Shown here in pieces: positions 9,845-20,985 of a stretch of DNA of 64,000 nucleotides. The DNA comes from Brachynemurus nebulosus (lineage: Eukaryota > Arthropoda > Insecta > Neuroptera > Myrmeleontidae). The stretch covers positions 2,100,501 to 2,164,500 of the forward strand of contig JAPWDM010000024.1 of NCBI GenBank assembly GCA_035578155.1. Direction: 5' to 3'. The notes beneath the pieces were generated by a model, which was given only the letters and a program-made list of their open reading frames with translations, ran no database searches and was not told the origin of the DNA. The translations under genes were made by a program, and so were the position numbers. How positions within the stretch are numbered: position 1 is the stretch's first letter; each line of letters starts with the position of its first letter.

Positions 9845-10990
9845 CGACAGCTCGACGGACTTCGGCGAACTGCTCCGGCTTGAAATTATCAGAGAGTTAA
9901 TTTAAACTGCTTGCTATAAATCGGTACGAATCGATAAAACGTAACTGGGTTGATTTAATTTTAAATTTGTCAGATTGTTCATCATCATCATCAATATCCT
10001 CCACTTCTTGATTGATGTCAACTGGTAAATATTTCATGAAAGAGACATAGCGTTCTTTGTTGTTTGGTATGGCATCAATTCGTTCCTTGGAAACGCCAAA
10101 TTCACGGACGATAAAGTGTGCATCATACCCTGATAAATTATGAAAAACGATCGGGATGAATTTCGGCAGTCTGTAAAGACGATTGCACTCATTATGTACG
10201 ACGCCTCGAAATTCATCCGTCAGATGGTCATGATCCCGCACACTATCATTACCCAATTTATTGCCGCATAAGGACCATTTATCTGCAAATTTAAGCACCA
10301 AATAATCTAGCATGGTAAATGGCTTCATCGGTACGTTTTTCTGTAAGATTTTATGCAGTCGTCGGGCTTCATCTTCTAATTTTTGAATAAAAACTTTAGC
10401 GCAATTCGATCCACGATATGTCTCAAATTTATTCAAAGATTCATCATACGAGCATTTTATATAATATGAGAAGCTGAATGGTTCGTGGATATCCGTGGTG
10501 TTCGTAAACGATCCATAGGGAGTTGGTGCGCATGTGTCGCATGATTTTAGTATGATTAAAAGTCCGCATAGATCGTAAATGGGACTCGCAGCTGCTTAGC
10601 ATAATTTTCAAATTTCAAAATGCTGTCTTCCCCGGGGCTTGGTATAATAGTGCCGACTTTGTTGCAATCTTCTTCCCAATGTTCGAGAAGCCGCTCTTCG
10701 GTTGTTAAATACTGTAGGTAACCATCACATAACCATTTGGCTCCCTCATATCTTGAAAGTTGACGTCCAACGAGCCGACTCAAGTTCTTTATCCAGCAGT
10801 AGTGACTGGTTTCACCATTTTCAATATACAGGAGATTAATATGAATATTCCTTTTGTTTTTCGTGTAGTGCAGCGATCCAACAATATCTTTTCTTCCATT
10901 CCATAAACATTGACGCTGATGTTGTTCAAAGATTCGAATAGCTGTATGTCCTTGATCTTTATTGGGAACTCAATATCATCGAACTTCAGT
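9845..10990 (-). pseudogene. Type B DNA polymerase, N-terminal and exonuclease part
   Basis: This is the second polymerase piece. It carries 'DDIEFPIKIKDIQLFESL' and 'NISVNVYGMEEK' (10,870-10,985), then a frame shift to 'WCDGYLQY'-type sequence written here as 'AKWLCDGYLQYL', then the exonuclease. The Exo I segment reads 'FTIYADF' followed by a stop codon at about 10554-10556, in the place of the second catalytic acid. Exo II is intact as 'FHNLSGYDAHFIVREFG' (about 10,110-10,160). 'RFIDSYRFIASSLN' closes the cleanest open frame (10,436-9,897). The left edge is cut by the 2.1 kb insertion and the right edge by the hAT-like element at 10,999. Confidence 0.88.
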
Positions 10991-11916
10991 ACTGATGAGT
11001 AGAGAGCGGAATTTGCATATTTTGCATATCGATAAGTTCTGGTCATATATTAATAAAAACTTCGGATGTATCCGAGTCTCCACTTTTCGAATTGATTAAC
11101 TCTATTTAAAATTTACATATTTTGCATATTTGACAAAATTTTCAAGTTTTTTGCATAAATATGCATATTCTCACCAAATTCAGCACTTTTTAGAAATTAC
11201 AGGTTTACAAATTTTATTAGATGTAATTTCAAGAACTTCAAAAATACATTGTTACATTTTTAAGAATTTTAAAATATGTATATAATGGACAAACAAGATA
11301 TTTGAAACTAAACAACGAATACAATACAAAAATACTATACGCAAAACATAATACAAAGGAAAAATACCTAGGTAATTGCCTAATTCTTAGAAATACGTAG
11401 TTTTAAAAAAAGTTATGTTCATAAAAGAGATACAAATTTCCTTAACAAAACATAGAATTATGCTTTCCTATTTTACACTAAAATCAGCAGAATAATTCTT
11501 GAAAAGTAAATATTTAATACTCCTAAAGTTTTGGCGAGCAAGAAAGAAATATAGCAATTTTATATTTAAAAATTTTATCAAACTCATTTAACATTTTCAT
11601 TGCCGATCACGCGATATCACGTGATAAAGCTACTTTATAATACGGCTAATCACGCGATATCGCGTGACAAATATAAGGACCTACTTATTTAACATAAAAT
11701 ATTTGGCCATCTCACAAAGTCTATATTTTTAGCTTGATAATGAACATGTTAATACCAAAAGCATTTAAAAATAAAAAAAATTTGGAAACAAATTCGTTAA
11801 TATTGCTTAAAGTTTCCAATGCAAGAAAGTTTTGTTAAAAAACGTTTTGTAACGGAGCTTGCACCGTTATGAACTATAGGACTATGATTCAAAATAATTA
11901 GTATGCGTTAGACTTA

Positions 11917-14438
11917 GTCTAGAAGAGCCATTTTAGTGAAATTCTCATAGAGGGAACCAAAAATTATGATTTTGGTGTCATTCGATTCGTATTGACCTCT
12001 AGAAACTTTTTGAAAAAGTTGAAAATGCGCTCATAAAAATTGCAATTGTTATAAACAAAAGAGTGAAAAAAAAGAGTGGTTTTGTTTTTTTGAAAAATCT
12101 CAAAAACTATTAAAGATTTTTGAAATTAAAAAAAAGATCTGAAAAGAACAGGAAATTTCACAAAAATAAGTCCAGACTCCCGAAACTGTATCTCAAATAC
12201 TTATAATTTTAACAGAGCCCTTAAGTTATTGCTAAAACGGGGTGTTTGGCGTTCTTGCGCGCCGCGTTATTCAAACACAGTAAACAAAAAAATTATTTAA
12301 ATATAATTAAATATCAATATTAAGGAAGAAAAAATTCACGTACCTTCGAAATAAGTTGATAAACAATAATTCGCGCAAAAAAAATTTTTATATGTATTTT
12401 TCCGTTAGTTATGCAATTGTTAATTAACAAAATTTTTGAAACCGAAAGTTGACATAAAAACCTTAATAATTATTTAACTAAAAAGCTCAAATTTTTTTTG
12501 CTTCGTAGAATTATTCTGAAGAGGTGAAAAAATAGATTCCCGTTGAAAAAATCAAAAATTTTTAATTTTCCACTTATTTATAAACATCAATTGCATTGAA
12601 AAATGAAAAATGTTGATAAAGCATTTGTTTTTTTTCTTTTTTTTTTAAATCTTAATTATTTTGTTTTTTCTCATTGAGCGCCACCTGAAAATAATTTTTT
12701 TTATTTTTTAATGCTATTATTTAAAAAAATTGTTATAAACAAATGCATTGTTTTTGAGGCAATGGAAAAAATTTTTTTTTGATTCGAAGGACCAAAAAAT
12801 ATTATGATTTTTAAAAGATAAATCGTTTCTTAAAGAAAACTTTTTATTGCTCAAAAATGCATTTGTTAATAAACAATTTTTTTGTGTCATTTATTATTAA
12901 TATTAAGGAACCGTTTTTTTTTTAAATCATTATTTATATTGCTCTTTCATATTCCGAAGAAATTACAATTTTCTATTAATATTTAATTAGTTTATTTAAT
13001 AAACAATTTGTTATAAACAAATAAATTTTTACGTTTAATTTTTTTTTTAAACTGCCGTAATAAACAAAAGCAACTATGTATCATTTGGTTTATAAAAATT
13101 TTTTTGTCAATTTTTTAGAAAATTTTTAATACTTTTCTGTTTGTACGTTCAATATTTTCTTTCAGCTTTCGACCACTATTATTTAAATAACTTTTAAACT
13201 AGTACAGGTAGGAGAAAAACACTTCAGGTCATTTTTAACCGTTTTAATGCGATAAACAACATGGGCCATCAGCCGGAGCTCTAACTTAATTATTTATTTA
13301 CTTTTTTTGTTTTTATTTAATACAAATTTAAAAAAAAAATTTTTTTTGTTTGAATTATAGTTTTTCGAAATGTGATTCGTGATTTCTTCGGAATATGAAA
13401 GAGCAATATAAATAATGATTATAAAAAAAAAGACGGTTCCTTAACATTAATAATAAATGACACAAAAAAATTGTTTATTAACAAATGCATTTTTGAGCAA
13501 TAAAAAAATTTTTTTAAGAAACGATTTTTCTTTTAAAAATCTTAATATTTTTTGGACTTTCGAATCAAAAAAAATTTTTTCCATTGCCACAGAAACAATG
13601 CATTTGTTTATAACAATTTTTTAAATAATAGCATTAAAAAATAAAAAAAATTATTTTCAGGTGGCGCTCAATGAGAAAAAACAAAAAAATAATTAAGATT
13701 TAAAAAAAAAAAAGAAAAAAACAAATGCTTTATCAACATTTTTCATTTTTCAATGCAATTGATTGTTTATAAAAGAGTGGAAAATCAAAAATTTTTGATT
13801 TTTTCAACGGGTATCTATTTTTTCACCTCTTCAGAACAATTCTACGAAGCAAAAAAATTTGAGCTCTTTAGTTAAATAATTATTAAGGTTTCTATGTCAA
13901 TTTTGGTTTCAAAAATTTTGTTAATTAACAATTGCATAACAAATGGAAAAATACATATAAATTTTTTTTTTGCGCGAATTATTGTTTATCAACTTATTTC
14001 GAAGGTACGTGAATTTTTTCATTCCTTAATATTGATATTTAATTATATTTAAATAATTTTTTTGTTTACCGTGTTTGAATAACGCGGCGCGCAAGAACGC
14101 CAAACACCCCGTTTTAGCAATAACTTAAGGGCTCTGTTAAAATTATAAATATTTGAGATACAGTTTCGGGAGTCGGGACTTATTTTTGTAAAATTTCCTG
14201 CTCTTTTCAGATTTTTTTTTAATTTCAAAAATCTTTAATAGTTTTTGAGATTTTTCAAAAAAACAAAACCACTCTTTTTTTTCACTCTTTCCTTTATAAC
14301 AATTGCAATTTTATGAGCGCATTTTCAACTTTTTCAAAAAGTTTCTAGAGGTCAATACGAATCGAATGACACCAAAATCATAATTATTTTTGGTTCCCTC
14401 TATGAGAATTTCACTAAAATGGCTCTTCTAGACTAGAC
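11917..14438. mobile_element. Giant palindromic element, 2.5 kb, TA target duplication
   Basis: Two arms of about 1.06 kb (11,917-12,975 and 13,383-14,438) are near-perfect reverse complements around a 400 bp spacer. Termini read GTCTAG...CTAGAC and are flanked by TA on both sides. Arms include 'tcattcgattcgtattgacc' and its complement. A second member, at 49,108-51,203, shares the termini and that motif. No reading frame is recognised. TA duplication suggests Tc1/mariner-type mobilisation (inference). Confidence 0.8.
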
Positions 14439-14907
14439 TAACTACGGTTTTCTAACTTAGTGACTGTTTTCTATTCCATAATATGCGAATATGAATGTAC
14501 TTCAGAAGTTAAGAAATTATGCCGTGAAAAACCAGAGAAAAGCCATGAAAAAATATTTAACATGCGTTAATTTTGTTGAATCAGAACCCTCTGCTTCGTG
14601 ATGGTGCAAGCTCCGCTACAAAATGATTTGTAGCAGCTTTTTCTCACGAACACAAGCACTAATTCAACATTCATTTTTAAATTAACCAGTAAAAACGAAG
14701 TAGGTTATCCATTCTTGCTTTTTATATGTACTTTTTACCGTCTCCTTTATTAATGGATTATTTTTATTTGAATCTATATTTAAATGAACAACGTGCGAAA
14801 TTTTCAATTTCTTTATCTTGGCTAACTTTAAATACTGTTTGTACTTGCAAAAAATTTATTCAAAATTCCAAAAATAAAGATGTTTTTTTTTTTTTAGTTA
14901 AAATTGG

Positions 14908-15570
14908 GGTACTGCTGCCGGTGGATGGCGCGGTCAGCAGCACCCGGCGGCATCGCCTACTAAGGGCATGCGCCGCCGAAACGAAAGATAAAAACATACA
15001 CATAATAGACAGGAACACATAAATGCAGTAGACAACGGACAAACATACACATAATAAAATCCATCGATGGGCCCTGCCATCCCAGGGCTTAAAAAGAGCG
15101 GACAGTCCTTGGTGACGGTACGATAAGTACTAGACATAGCGTCCGGTCACCAAGGCCTGAAGACCATCGCTGCGACTCCCTCCGAGGTGTAAAGGCCTCG
15201 GAGTGGAGGAACCTGACTAGACAATACACAGAAAACCACTAGAGAAAATATCACAGGTAAGTATCACAGAAAAACTTATTGCGTCACTGGGAGGCCACAG
15301 GCCCACCAGTGACGCAATAAGGGGTTAAAACAATACCGCTGTAGAGCCATAACAACAGGCCTACAGCGGCATAACAAAATATCACAGAAAGTAAAAACAA
15401 ATGATGTACCACCTCGGGTGTAAAAGGCCTTCGGTGGTACATCGATAAAAAACAATAACGAAAACAAATAACAAGGTATAAATAACGAAGTACTACTAAG
15501 GGTGTAAAAGGCCCTTAGTGGCATAACAACAATACTAAAAGTACCCTGCCAGACCAGCTGGAGCAGGGTA
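14908..15570 (-). other. Array of stem-loops in LINE 3' UTR, copy 2
   Basis: Stems seen directly: 14908-14917 with 14935-14944; 15275-15290 with 15306-15321 (16 bp, perfect); 15336-15344 with 15361-15369 (9 bp, perfect); 15403-15413 with 15433-15443 (11 bp, perfect); plus an 8 bp pair around 15,496-15,522 and an 8 bp pair around 15,541-15,570. A loop string 'ggtgtaaaagg' recurs in three hairpins. The terminal hairpin differs from that of copy 1 at paired positions. Confidence 0.7.
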
Positions 15571-15695
15571 TAGGTAATAAATAAGACAAACACAAGTCAT
15601 TTTTACACATAGAAATTAAAAACAAACCTTAAAAGTTTAAAATATCGGGGGAGATAATGAGAGACGACTTTGTAAAATTCAGAGATGTAATGCCC

Positions 15696-16463
15696 CTAAA
15701 GTCTCTGAAGAAGATGCGAATTTCGGAGAAATTCAAGCATCTTTCTTTCAGAGACTGCATCGTAAGCTAAAGCTTCGGCTACATTATTGGGGAGTTGCAA
15801 CCTCTGGCGCAATGGCTCAAAGGTTACACATTCCTCAACTATATGCCTCACGGTTAGCGCCGTCCCGCAGGCGGCGCACCTTGGCTGATCCTCACCGGCG
15901 AGAAGATGACGATGTGTTAACGCCGTGTGGCCCAAGCGTAAACGCGTCAGGGCCACACTCTCTCGCCGGCTCAGATTTACAGGTGCCGGAGTTCTTCGGA
16001 CCTCAGGTTTCACCTGTCGGAGCTTCGCCGTGAGGTTGTTCCACTCACGTTGCCATTTCTGATCAATCGCGGATCGTATGCTCACTCTCAGATCCTCTGG
16101 GCGTATGGCAATGTCCTGTGGCTCACCGACTTCGGCTGCATGACGTGCTGCCTGGTCGGCGAGTTCATTGCCAGGTATCCCCACATGTCCGGGAATCCAA
16201 AAGAAGGTGATAGACTTTTGGCGGAGCATGTAGAGACACGTTCGGATGTTCTGCACCAGTGGATCGATGGTATGAGAGTGGCAGATCGCTTGCAACGCGC
16301 TCAACGAGTCGGAACAAATGAGGAATGCGCTGTCTTCGGATGTTTGACAGAATCGCAGGGCTTGCAAAATCGCAAATAATTCTGCAGTATACACAGTGGC
16401 CTGGGGAGGAAGTGTCCAGGCGTGAGGATCGTCACGAATGACGATGGCACTTCCCACACCCGT
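15696..16463 (-). CDS. RNase H domain and C-terminus of LINE ORF2 (5'-truncated)
   Basis: The open frame enters from the truncation point at 16463 and ends at a stop at 15696. The first methionine is at 16457, but the true start is lost. It would degrade RNA in RNA-DNA hybrids during reverse transcription. Visible parts are 'VYTAELFAILQAL' (catalytic Glu), 'LICSDSLSALQAI' (Asp) and 'FFWIPGHVGIPGNELADQAA' (final Asp with the His-Val-Gly loop). The first acid of the DEDD set is cut away. A 'CAACGTALTVRHIVEEC' knuckle (C-x2-C-x7-H-x4-C) lies near residues 190-206. The frame is clean, unlike every other gene remnant nearby, and its GC content is higher than the neighbourhood. Confidence 0.9.
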   Translation of the reverse strand, partial: TGVGSAIVIRDDPHAWTLPPQATVYTAELFAILQALRFCQTSEDSAFLICSDSLSALQAICHSHTIDPLVQNIRTCLYMLRQKSITFFWIPGHVGIPGNELADQAARHAAEVGEPQDIAIRPEDLRVSIRSAIDQKWQREWNNLTAKLRQVKPEVRRTPAPVNLSRRESVALTRLRLGHTALTHRHLLAGEDQPRCAACGTALTVRHIVEECVTFEPLRQRLQLPNNVAEALAYDAVSERKMLEFLRNSHLLQRL

Positions 16464-16553
16464 AAGATGTTATTAATTTTGTCTTAGATAAAATCTATCC
16501 CAGACCTTCAATTTGATACAAGAAATAACACTGCTTTCTGGAAAACTTTTAAG

Positions 16554-16742
16554 CAGGGCCGGATTACCCACTAGACCTATCTAGGCCTTCGTTTTCTTTT
16601 TTTTTTGCTCCTCAGTTATTTTCTTTCAGGGAAAATTCGAAAAATAAAGTAGAAAAAGTTACGATTTTTTCTTTTTAAGCAAAAGACGGGGGCCGCATTT
16701 TTCACGGTGCCTAGAGCGGCACTTAGGGTTAATCTAACCCTG
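16554..16742. mobile_element. Small hAT-type MITE
   Basis: Termini read CAGGGCCGGATTACCC and the complement of CAGGGTTAGATTAACCC. The flanks 'cttttaag' (16546-16553) and 'cttgtaag' (16743-16750) match at seven of eight bases. It is 189 bp with no coding capacity, nested in the 6 kb hAT-like element. Confidence 0.8.
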
Positions 16743-16983
16743 CTTGTAAGTACCTTATGCTCTTATTTTTGTTTTAGATTTTAGAAGAAATTCTATTTTT
16801 GTTATTTTACATCAAAATTATTACTTACATCAAAATTATAAAACCCTATTTTTACATTTATTATTGAATATTTGTGCATATTTTGAAAAAATTGGTGCAT
16901 ATTTTATCATAAAATCGTGCATATCATATTGCATATTTTTCAATATTTTTGTGCATATAATTCCGCTCTCTACTGTATGATGA

Positions 16984-18030
16984 GTAATTAGGGTATGATG
17001 CAACTCGGTTTGAACTTTGTTCAGCAGGATGCAAAGCCGATGTTATGGCCCATGCAAAACACGCCTGGTCGTCATTCTGCGCATTAATGACTGCTCCTTT
17101 TCGTTTAATCCAAGCTGATAGTTCGATATATGATGAAGCCCGGAGAGGATTATATTTATTTACGTTTATTTCCAGATAGCAGCCTTTCAACAACGGCCAC
17201 CCGCTGTCCCGCTCCTGAAATTCTTCGCTCTTGCGCACTACAGTTGACACCATGCTTTGATAAATTTTCTTCATGTTGGTGGATTCCGAGATAATGGTAT
17301 TTTTAGTGTTGAACGATTTTATATCCAGTAATAAATTATCTTCTTTATCGAATTTTGCGTATAATCCAAATAATTCGAAATTAGTTTTAAATGATGTATG
17401 CTTCACTAGCTCCATATGCAGCAGCTGAATCACATTTTCTTTAATTTCATCTAAAAATTCCTCAATGGACTGGAAGTACTCGGGACTTTTCACTCGGTAA
17501 GTAATTATTCGGCTTTTAAATGCGCTGTTTATCGTTTCCACATTCACGTTTTGAGTTCCCTGGTATAATTTATTTTATGGACCGCGCTGCGTAAATGTCT
17601 ATTAAACGATAATACTGGTATGTCTAAGTCACATATTCCACAGTGCCTCGTCCTCGATCTACAATTAATTTTTTCAACTGACCGCCATTTTGTTCATCAG
17701 CTGCACGCTTTCGTGAAGTAGGACCTTTCGTGCTAGTAGAGGGCTGATTAAGCTCGGGATCGGTGCTACATGAGGGTTGACCGTACCCATTAGCCATATG
17801 TTGCTCCAGACCACTTTCAGCATATTCACCTCAGTAATCGCACAAAACAGCAGTGGCTGAGTAAAACTTCTTCTCATAACGATGTAAACTATCAACTCTC
17901 GTAAACATGACCCCACAATGATTACATTTTAAGGATGAGCCATTGTTGCCATGTTTCGCTTTCATATGTCTTGTTCAAGCATCTCGGCGGCTGAAGATTG
18001 ATGTACACATTTCACATTTGAACAATGCAA
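16984..18030 (-). pseudogene. Type B DNA polymerase, N-terminal part with C2H2 zinc finger
   Basis: This is the first polymerase piece. From about 18025 it shows 'LFKCEMCTSIFSRRDA', a stop, then 'TRHMKAKHGNN', forming a C2H2 finger, and a second finger-like 'LKCNHCGVMFTRVDSLHRYE'. Maverick polymerases often start with such fingers (family knowledge). The frame from 17547 to the hAT boundary is clean and contains 'SAFKSRIITYRV', 'LEINVNKYNPLRASSYIEL' and 'NAQNDDQACFAWAITSALHP', a conserved N-terminal block. Stops lie near 17,990, 17,840 and 17,570. The start codon is not clear. With inserts discounted, the gene would have spanned roughly 4.0 kb. Confidence 0.82.
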
Positions 18031-18544
18031 TTTTTCCTAATTTTCACATAAAAATTGTTTAGTATTCGCGAAATATTTAAATTTTGCTTTTAAGACAAAA
18101 TAATTTTATTATTATGAATGCTAAAGTCAATCAAAAAATATTTTACACTTTTATTTACGGAATTATTATGATGCATCCTATACATTTTAAAAATGAAAAC
18201 GAAATTTTTTTAACATTACTTAAGCAATGCTAAAAGAATGGAATTGTTAGTGGACGGAAAAACGAAAAACTGTTAATTAAAACAAAATTAAATTTGAAAG
18301 AATATTAACTGCTAAAAATAATGTGAAATTTCTGTTTCTAATTTTCATAAAATAGCTGTAAATAATTTTAACTCACCACATAAAGTTTTTAAAAAATTTT
18401 CAAGTAAGTGCTAATAAATCCATATTGAAACTGATCTTTTTTTCCTGAATTTCGCTCAAAATTTTGTATGGAATTGCTTCGATACATCCTATACAATATA
18501 AATTAAAAATGAAATTCTTTTTAACATTAAACAAAATTAAAAAA
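18031..18544. other. AT-rich sequence, nothing recognised
   Basis: No coding, no inverted repeat and no terminal repeat of the Maverick element could be found here, though the element's end should lie near. Confidence 0.4.
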
Positions 18545-19240
18545 GAAAAATTTGGGGGACAGATCTACCCACACTGTCAACTTCTCATTAAGTGTCCTTA
18601 AAGACTAGAGACTACTGTACATAAATAATTCTTTTTTCATTTCAGGCGACTTCTCCCCTGGGTCCCCGATAGAGGCTTTGCCCCTTGCACCATACCGGGG
18701 GCTTCGCCTTCTGTACCTAAGGGTGGGGGTCCAAACAAATGATAACGTCATTGGTTCTCAAGATATGCGAGACAAAATATATTTCAAAAAAATTTCTTAT
18801 TACGTTTTTTTTTTTTTAATTTTATAATATAATACTGGCGTTTATAACATCAAGGAAGGTTCTTAAGCCATTATATAATAATGTTATGGTAAAAAATCCA
18901 TACAATCTATGTTATCTTAATAAAGTTAATTCCGTTCTTTTACCACAAAAAACAAACCGCTAATCCGAATTTGCTGAAAACTTTATCCGGTCTTCATTTT
19001 TTGATTACGGATTTAATGAAATTAGTCCGGAGTTGATGTCATCATTTATTCTCGAGATATGCGAGACGAAAAAAAAAATCACGAACGAACGAACGAACGA
19101 ACGAACTAACGAACGCGCACACAGACATCACGCTAAAAACGATGGATTCGGATTCTAGTGACCTTGAAACGTGGAGATATGTCAAAATTAGCGATTCGTA
19201 AAATCGGACCCATTACAATAACTTCCTATGGGAAGTTAAA
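18545..19240 (+). repeat. 700 bp dispersed repeat, copy 1
   Basis: This is the reverse complement of 33,035-33,735. Shared strings include 'cttctcccctggg', 'gggggcttcgccttctgtac', 'ctcgagatatgcgagacg' and the end 'aacttcctatgggaagtt', itself a small palindrome. A (GAAC)n tract lies at about 19,081-19,112. The 33 kb copy has an empty site at 31.49 kb, so the unit is mobile. Its class is unknown. Confidence 0.8.
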
Positions 19241-19739
19241 AATTAAATTTTTAAATATTGGCTGTTAAAAATAACACTAAATTTTCTGTTTTAATATTTC
19301 AAAAATAACTGTAATTAGTTTTAAGTTGTTGCATAAAAAAAATTTCCAAAAAATTTTCAAAATAAAAGCTAATAAATTAATATTAAAAGGAATTAAATGT
19401 TTCTTACTTACCGGTAGTGTTAAATCAAAAAAACGCAAAAACAAGAAAACGCGCAAAAACAAAAAACACACAAAAATTTGTTCTTAGTTCACTAAATTAA
19501 ATAAAACTAACTAAATAAACTTAACTAACTCAACTATAATAATTAAACAAAACAAACACTAAATATTGAAAAAATTTAACAAAACTACAAAAATTAAACT
19601 TTAAAAAAAAATAAAGTAAAAACTGACTTAAAAAAATTCACAAAAAAAAATTTGATAGCACGAAGCACACTGTATTCATAAGGTTGTAATACACAGTAAC
19701 TGTAAAAGCACTTAGCCTCATCTATTTATACTTTTCAAA
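19241..19739. other. A-rich unannotated sequence
   Basis: Very A-rich DNA with no domain, hairpin or repeat boundary recognised. Confidence 0.4.
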
Positions 19740-20310
19740 TTTATGACGTCATTATATTTGAATGTCGCGACATATTGACGCCGTGCACGTGAAAATAAAA
19801 ATTGTTTTGTAACCATATATGTATTAATTACAAAGTGTCCTTCGAGAAGAAAGGCTTGTAAACAATAAATTATTATTTGTACAGTTGCATTTATAAATGT
19901 GCGAACGCCTTAGATTATTTTTTATTTTCTGATAGTCTTTACTAATAAAAGTGTAATAGTATTTGTATCATACGCATTTCAAAACTTGCTAGCATATATA
20001 ATAATTTTAGACTTTTAAAAATGGGATATAGATAAAAAAGATTGATTTTCTCTCCAAAATTTTTTTGTTAAGCATAGTTACAAAATAAATACAGTAATAA
20101 AATTTGTTAAAACACATTAATTTTTTCCAATGCTATCAAAATCCTGCGAACTCTTGTCGATTTTTCCAATTCATTCTCAAAAAAAAAAATTTTTCATTGT
20201 TGTTGACGGTCCCATTGTTGGAAACTATATTGTTGCTTGTAACTCAAAAATTTTTAAATTGTCTTAAACATTAAGATAGATTTTACTGCTAAGACAGGTT
20301 CTACTGTGTT
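19740..20310 (+). repeat. Diverged copy of the 540 bp tandem repeat
   Basis: It matches units at 26,515-27,675, with strings 'gacgccgtgcacgtg', 'gttgcatttataa', 'cgaacgccttagatt' and 'catacgcatttcaaaacttg'. The copy is interrupted at about 20,085-20,250 and directly abuts the Penelope-like element. Confidence 0.75.
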
Positions 20311-20985
20311 GATCAGGAACAAAAAGTTTTACGACAACGCCCGCAAAATACAAGTGATAAAAATCACCAATAAATTCAAATAACACAAAGAAATAAAATT
20401 AAAATCAATAAAAATATAAAAATTAAGTTTGACTAGTTTCGACCATATTAAAGGTCATTTTCAAAAACAAACAGATCAAAAATCGTAGTCGGGAAAGCGA
20501 CATTTGAGAAAACGTTTACAAATTGTCAAAAGTTAAAAATTTTTAATTTTTGTATCGGGTGTGATAAAACATAATTAAAATATATCCACATCGTTACGAA
20601 AATTCTATGGTAGGTTAAAGATCGATTGAATTTATGCAGTTTAAATTTTTAGGGAGGTTTGAATATAAAGAAATTCAAAAACCACGCCCAAACATCAAAC
20701 AAAAGAAATTATCGAAAGAAAACCAAATTAATAAAATATATGGAATGCATTTTAAATAAAATGCGAAAAAACGTTAAAAATAAAATGCAAATTAAATTAA
20801 GTAAGAAAACAAAAAACAAAAGCACATTTGAGATTCAATTTTCACAAAATAACACAAAACTTGTGGTGAAAAAACAACATTATAAAACTTTGTAACAACG
20901 GATGTAAATACACAAAGTAATGATCAGTACGCAAATTCCAACGACGACAATATAATTCAACTTACGAATACACTTGTGATGAAAC

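Larger units (their letters stand above)
14884..16463 (-). mobile_element. 5'-truncated LINE, copy 2, with RNase H end and full 3' UTR
   Basis: The run of T at 14,884-14,895 is the A tail. 'aagatgt' occurs at both ends (14877-14883 and 16464-16470), a likely target duplication. The insertion is 5'-truncated within ORF2, keeps the RNase H end of ORF2 and about 800 bp of 3' UTR, and shows no stop codons in the coding part. That marks it as among the youngest insertions in the window. RNase H plus a C-terminal zinc knuckle fits I, R1, Loa or Jockey groups. Confidence 0.85.
10999..16975. mobile_element. 6 kb hAT-like element, non-autonomous, host to three nested insertions
   Basis: Terminal inverted repeats read GTAGAGAGCGGAATT at 10999 and its complement ending CAG-type at 16975. 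Subterminal 'gcatat' and 'tgcata' motifs recur inside both ends, as is common in hAT elements. The flanks 'actgatga' (10991-10998) and 'tatgatga' (16976-16983) match at six of eight bases, a decayed 8 bp duplication. The element splits the DNA polymerase gene, and polymerase similarity resumes exactly outside it. No transposase is left. Own sequence is about 11,014-11,916, 14,439-14,876 and 16,470-16,958. The rest is nested palindrome, LINE and MITE. Confidence 0.7.

Noticed and set aside
11917..14438. LTR retrotransposon with inverted LTRs
   Set aside because: The repeats are inverted, not direct. There is no gag or pol sequence, and the flanks show TA duplication.
16050..16379. Plus-strand open frame
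   Set aside because: It is the shadow of the RNase H coding sequence on the minus strand.
18031..18544. Terminal inverted repeat of the Maverick element
   Set aside because: I looked for a match to the left region and found none, so the element borders remain unknown.
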